NCBI GenBank assembly: GCA_029060755.1
Contig: JAIDTI010000021.1
Span: 1-33,022, forward strand
DNA length: 33,022 nucleotides
Reading direction: 5' to 3'
DNA from: Ruminococcus sp.
GTDB lineage: Bacteria; Bacillota; Clostridia; Oscillospirales; Ruminococcaceae
This document shows, piece after piece, positions 30,318 to 33,022 of the stretch. The position numbers and the translations under genes are program-made. The notes beneath the pieces are model-generated. The model ran no database searches. It saw nothing but the letters and a program-made list of their open reading frames with translations, and was not told where the DNA came from. Positions within the stretch are counted from its first letter, which is position 1. Every line of letters begins with the position of its first letter.

Positions 30318-30338
30318 GGCACTTAGAGGTCCTGACGG
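30318..30338 (+). other. attR of intervening element 1
   Basis: Element arm GGCACTTAGA, then GG (30,328-30,329), then cotJC arm TCCTGACGG. It shares AGGTC with attL at 21,700-21,704. Confidence 0.85.
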
Positions 30339-30422
30339 TGAACTTGCGGCATCTCTCAGATATTTGAATCAGCGTTATGTTATGCCGTATGCAGAAGTAA
30401 AAGGATTATTAACTGATATAGG
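30328..30422 (+). pseudogene. cotJC: cotJC, second segment (codons 31-62), interrupted on both sides
   Basis: From the GG at 30,328 it encodes GPDGELAASLRYLNQRYVMP followed by YAEVKGLLTDIG, the next block of CotJC. Glu35 of the rejoined protein lies in this piece and is a likely metal ligand by analogy with manganese catalases. The family normally continues TEELGHLEM, bringing more metal ligands, but here the homology stops after the GG (30,421-30,422) of codon 62. A chimeric ORF runs on into the next element to 30,573. The rest of cotJC is not in this window. Confidence 0.93.
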
Positions 30423-30431
30423 TGTATCAGT
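30412..30431 (+). other. attL of intervening element 2
   Basis: ACTGATATAGGTGTATCAGT: arms of 9 bp around GG (30,421-30,422) with a single asymmetric pair. The left arm is cotJC; the right arm is element sequence. Confidence 0.8.
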
Positions 30432-30464
30432 AACTATTTTGCACACTTATTTTTGCCAAAAAAC

Positions 30465-30495
30465 AGCCTGTTCCGCATTGACCGTGGAGCAGGCT
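30465..30495 (-). terminator. Terminator of the element 2 recombinase operon
   Basis: Minus strand AGCCTGCTCC pairs with GGAACAGGCT (one G-T pair) and is followed by GTTTTTT. It lies between the recombinase stop and the junction. Confidence 0.85.
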
Positions 30496-30505
30496 ATTCC
30501 CATAT

Positions 30506-32095
30506 TCAAATCAGATATTCAAACTTTACTTTATAGTTTTTCCCTCTGCCTGACATACTGTAACGAAGTCTGACAGCTGGAACATATTTCAGCTTTATCT
30601 CAAGTATTTTTTTATTGTAAACTGTAATTTTTTCCAGAACTTCACCGCAGATATGTTCGTCAGCAGTTTCAAAATCAAGATACTTTTTTACATATTCAAT
30701 GCACTTCTGCATTTTTCTTTTCTGACAATCAAGCTCCGACTGCATTTTCTGGTGATGTTCTATTTTTATTCTGATTTCAGAAATCTGTTTGTCATAATAC
30801 TGATTCTGTTTTTTATAATCCTCATCACTGACTCCCTCTTCCAGATATTTGTCAAGAAGCTTGCGTTTCTTGTCTTCAATATTGTCAATATCTTTCTGAA
30901 ATTTTTTTATATCTATTTTTTCAGGAACACTACACACAGTATGTATCTCTGAAATCATTTCTGAAATCAGCTCTTTCTGATTGATTTTCATAATGCTCAG
31001 TACATACGCTGTACCCTCAAGTAATACCACTTCATTGACAGAATTATTGTCACAGCCTATAACCTCACCGAATTTATTTACTTTTCCTGCACCATGCTTT
31101 GCATTATTCGCACATCTCCATGCTTTATAAACAGAACCGTCTTTACATTTTTTTGTACGGCTTACAAATCTTTCACCGCACTCTCCGCATACTATTTTAC
31201 CACTGCACCAATAACGACAACTATGTCTTGACTTCTGTTCATCTGTAAGCGTGCGTGTTGCAAGTATTTCCTGTGCTTTCTCCCACGTAATCCGGTCAAT
31301 GATTGGTTCATGGTGATTTTTTATGTATATTTTTTCTTTCTCTCCTCTGTTGTACTTCTTTTTATGTGTAAGATAATTAGGAGTAAAAGTTTTCTGCTGG
31401 CAAAGGTCACCAACATATTTTTCATTACGTAAAATTCTCAGAATAACTGTATTGCTCCATTCCTTTACACGCATAGGCTTTATGCCTGCTTCCATTAGTT
31501 CTCTAGCAATTATATGAGTTCCCTTGCTTTCATTTACATACTTATGAAAAATCAGTCTGACAATTTCAGCACCATCTTCATTTATATGCAATTCACCGTT
31601 TTTTACATCATATCCCAGCATACTTCTTCCGAAAACTACCCCTTGTTTCATACGTTGTTTCTGTCCCCATATTACACGCTCAGAAGTCTTACGGCTTTCC
31701 TCCTGTGCAATAGTTGACATAATTGAAAGTCTCATTTCTCCGTCTCGTTCAAGAGTATTAATGTTGTCATTAATGAATACTACCCCTACGCCTTTTTCTT
31801 TCAGCTTTCTTGTATATTCAAGAGTATCGACCACATTTCTTGAAAATCTGCTTACTTCCTTTGTAATGATGAGATTGATTTTACCTGCATATGCGTCATC
31901 AATCATTCTGTTGAAACCATCACGGTGAAGTGTTGACGTACCGCTTACGCCCTCGTCATAATATACTTCTACCAATGTCCATTCTTCGTTCCGATTGATG
32001 TAATCTGTAAAATATCTTCGCTGACTTTCAAGTGAATTGATTTGTGAATCCTTATCCGTTGAAACTCTGCAATATGCGGCAACTTTTAACGACAT
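30506..32095 (-). CDS. Large serine recombinase 2
   Basis: A 529-residue large serine recombinase. Catalytic domain AAYCRVSTDKDSQINSLESQ (S12 as nucleophile), EVSRFSRNVVDTL, IMSTIAQEESRKTSERV; recombinase domain (FGRSMLGYDVKNGELHI, VKEWSNTVILRILRNEKYVG); zinc ribbon (CGECGERFVSR ... WRCANNAKH) and a long coiled coil (about 395-475). It overlaps the SHOCT-like gene by 10 bp. Its 3' end faces the cotJC junction 84 bp away, the mirror image of recombinase 1. It is more like TnpX/Tn-type recombinases than recombinase 1 is, so the two elements probably have separate origins. Confidence 0.95.
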   Translation of the reverse strand: MSLKVAAYCRVSTDKDSQINSLESQRRYFTDYINRNEEWTLVEVYYDEGVSGTSTLHRDGFNRMIDDAYAGKINLIITKEVSRFSRNVVDTLEYTRKLKEKGVGVVFINDNINTLERDGEMRLSIMSTIAQEESRKTSERVIWGQKQRMKQGVVFGRSMLGYDVKNGELHINEDGAEIVRLIFHKYVNESKGTHIIARELMEAGIKPMRVKEWSNTVILRILRNEKYVGDLCQQKTFTPNYLTHKKKYNRGEKEKIYIKNHHEPIIDRITWEKAQEILATRTLTDEQKSRHSCRYWCSGKIVCGECGERFVSRTKKCKDGSVYKAWRCANNAKHGAGKVNKFGEVIGCDNNSVNEVVLLEGTAYVLSIMKINQKELISEMISEIHTVCSVPEKIDIKKFQKDIDNIEDKKRKLLDKYLEEGVSDEDYKKQNQYYDKQISEIRIKIEHHQKMQSELDCQKRKMQKCIEYVKKYLDFETADEHICGEVLEKITVYNKKILEIKLKYVPAVRLRYSMSGRGKNYKVKFEYLI

Positions 32096-32346
32096 TTCAT
32101 ACTACCCCGTTTCTGATTTTCCATAAGTGCCATAAGCTGTGCATAACTTATAATCCCCTCGGAATACAGACTTTTATATATGCCGATTTTGATAAGAGTC
32201 CTGAACTCAGCCTGATTACTTGCTTCAACAGCTATCTCCTTTGTCTGATTATTCTTCATTCTACCAACTCCTATGTTCACATTATATGTGACCGGAATTG
32301 ATATATTCTTTGCAATTGGCACTGTATTTTCAACACAGGTATTCAT
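32086..32346 (-). CDS. SHOCT-like small protein in the recombinase operon
   Basis: An 86-residue protein with a variable N-terminal half and a C-terminal segment FRTLIKIGIYKSLYSEGIIS YAQLMALME that fits the short SHOCT-type helix-turn motif (helix, G-I-I/L, second helix). It overlaps the resolvase gene by 4 bp (ATGA) and the large recombinase by 10 bp, so all three are translationally coupled. It may be an accessory DNA-binding or oligomerisation factor for recombination; this is inference. Confidence 0.7.
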   Translation of the reverse strand: MNTCVENTVPIAKNISIPVTYNVNIGVGRMKNNQTKEIAVEASNQAEFRTLIKIGIYKSLYSEGIISYAQLMALMENQKRGSMKCR

Positions 32347-32960
32347 AATTGTTTCTCCTTTAAATTTCTTTTGATAAGATTGTAATATGTACCTTTTTTA
32401 AGTCCCATTTCTCTCATCGCATCAACAGGGCGAATGATACCCCTGCTGACCTTTTCCATAATGCTGTCCCAGTTAGCTGGTTTCTCCGCACGTGGTCTGC
32501 CAAACTTCGCACCTCGCTGTTTCGCTGAATCAATACCCTCTCGCTGTCTCTGTCTGATTTTGAGACGTTCCGCCTCTGCCATACTGCCGAGTACCTCAAT
32601 AAGAATCGTATTAATCATATCCATAACCCACTCCTGCTCTGCTGAAAATTCTGCAAGCGTAGTAGGAATATCAAGTATCTTCACACGTATGTGGTGTTCC
32701 TTGAAATACTCCAGTTCTTTTCTGATGTCCGCCTTGCTTCTGCTGAGACGGTCAAGCTCCTTGACTACAAGAGTATCACCGCTTCTCAGCATAAAATTTT
32801 TCAGTGAAGCATACCCCTCACGCTTCATATCCCTGCCTGACTTCTTGTCAACTATGATGTTATGCTCATCTACTCCATACTCAATCAATGCCTGTACCTG
32901 CCTGTCTGCGTTCTGCTCTTTACTTGATACTCTCGCATATCCGTAAACCCTGTTTTCCAT
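32343..32960 (-). CDS. Small serine recombinase (resolvase/invertase)
   Basis: A 205-residue Hin/Tn3-resolvase-type enzyme. The catalytic domain starts RVYGYARVSSKEQNADRQ (nucleophile Ser in RVSS), with DTLVVKELDRLSRSKADIRK and EWVMDMINTILIEVLGSMAE followed by the long E-helix AERLKIRQRQREGI. The C-terminal helix-turn-helix contains GKFGRPR-like AKFGRPRAEKP and PVDAMREMGLKKGTYYNLIK. GGAGGTCATATGAA lies before the ATG. First gene of the three-gene operon; its promoter is not clear in the 60 bp left in the window. Confidence 0.93.
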   Translation of the reverse strand: MENRVYGYARVSSKEQNADRQVQALIEYGVDEHNIIVDKKSGRDMKREGYASLKNFMLRSGDTLVVKELDRLSRSKADIRKELEYFKEHHIRVKILDIPTTLAEFSAEQEWVMDMINTILIEVLGSMAEAERLKIRQRQREGIDSAKQRGAKFGRPRAEKPANWDSIMEKVSRGIIRPVDAMREMGLKKGTYYNLIKRNLKEKQL

Positions 32961-33022
32961 TTCATATGACCTCCAAATAGTCTGTAATTGTCCCTGTTAC
33001 TTTTTGGACGTTCATAATCTAT

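Larger units (their letters stand above)
21701..30329. mobile_element. Intervening element 1 in cotJC (~8.6 kb)
   Basis: Bounded by hybrid att sites with GG cores at 21,701-21,702 and 30,328-30,329, 8,627 bp apart. It carries recD2, asnA, a membrane protein gene, asnS with T-box, an ORF-free transcription unit, a PC4-like gene, a 70-residue gene and, 17 bp from the right end, a serine recombinase. The boundaries are strongly supported. That the whole interval moves as one unit is inference, because most cargo looks like chromosomal housekeeping genes. Confidence 0.72.
30421..33022. mobile_element. Intervening element 2 in cotJC (left part; runs off the window)
   Basis: Begins at the GG core at 30,421 and includes a leftward operon of small resolvase, SHOCT-like protein and large serine recombinase. 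No cotJC sequence reappears before the window ends, so the element is at least 2.6 kb and its other end and cargo are unknown. Confidence 0.75.

Noticed and set aside
30316..30573. 85-codon ORF starting MALRGPDGELAAS
   Set aside because: Chimera of attR, the middle cotJC segment and element 2 DNA; its ATG belongs to the element, not to cotJC.
32434..32946. 170-codon ORF on the plus strand
   Set aside because: Antisense shadow of the small serine recombinase; composition (Ser/Arg/Leu) is typical of a reversed coding frame.

Overview
This window looks like chromosome from a low-GC, anaerobic, cellulosome-forming Ruminococcus or close relative (Bacillota, Clostridia). The evidence is three secreted proteins with type I dockerins of the style seen in R. 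flavefaciens (second repeat ending DVFDLCLMR), an arabinoxylan-type GH43-CBM22 enzyme, spore-coat cotJ genes, Asn T-box control, AT-rich DNA and canonical sigma-A promoters (TTGACA, 17 bp, TATAAT) before many genes. The species is not settled from sequence alone.

Layout. 0-1.6 kb: leftward operon of a hexapeptide-repeat (GlmU-like) protein, trmB and a 59-residue membrane peptide. 1.7-5.2 kb: an orphan tyrosine integrase, then DUF3737 and a MATE exporter. 5.3-10.7 kb: rightward cellulosomal operon of GH43-CBM22-dockerin and two tandem paralogous dockerin-bearing metzincin-like proteases. 10.8-12.1 kb: ImmA/ImmR-type pair divergent from a 45-residue gene. 12.2-16.8 kb: a degenerate-GGDEF/EAL protein fused to a beta-repeat domain, a metallophosphoesterase and ychF. 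16,780-18,330: a 1,551-bp deletion derivative of a Mu-like transposable element with inverted ends (TG...CA), an apparent 5-bp target duplication, repressor, Ner-like gene and a broken transposase. 18.4-20.9 kb: a FIST-EAL phosphodiesterase. 21.1 kb to the end: cotJA, cotJB and a cotJC cut into pieces.

The most striking observation is in cotJC. Codons 1-31 lie at 21,611-21,702 and codons 31-62 at 30,328-30,422, with 8.6 kb between them; the gene is then interrupted again, and the remainder is not in the window. Each break falls on the first two bases (GG) of a glycine codon, at the centre of an imperfect palindrome, and a large serine recombinase gene of the SpoIVCA/skin type lies beside each break, the two genes pointing at each other across the 93-bp middle piece. 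Rejoining the first two pieces restores the reading frame and the conserved CotJC sequence. I infer two DNA intervening elements in one spore-coat gene, possibly excised in the mother cell as the skin element is from sigK. Unexpectedly, the first element encloses housekeeping-type genes (asnS with an Asn T-box, asnA, recD2, a PC4/YdbC-like gene) and a ~700-nt ORF-free transcription unit that may be a large structured RNA of the ROOL kind.

All identifications come from reading motifs by eye. No database search, alignment or folding was run.
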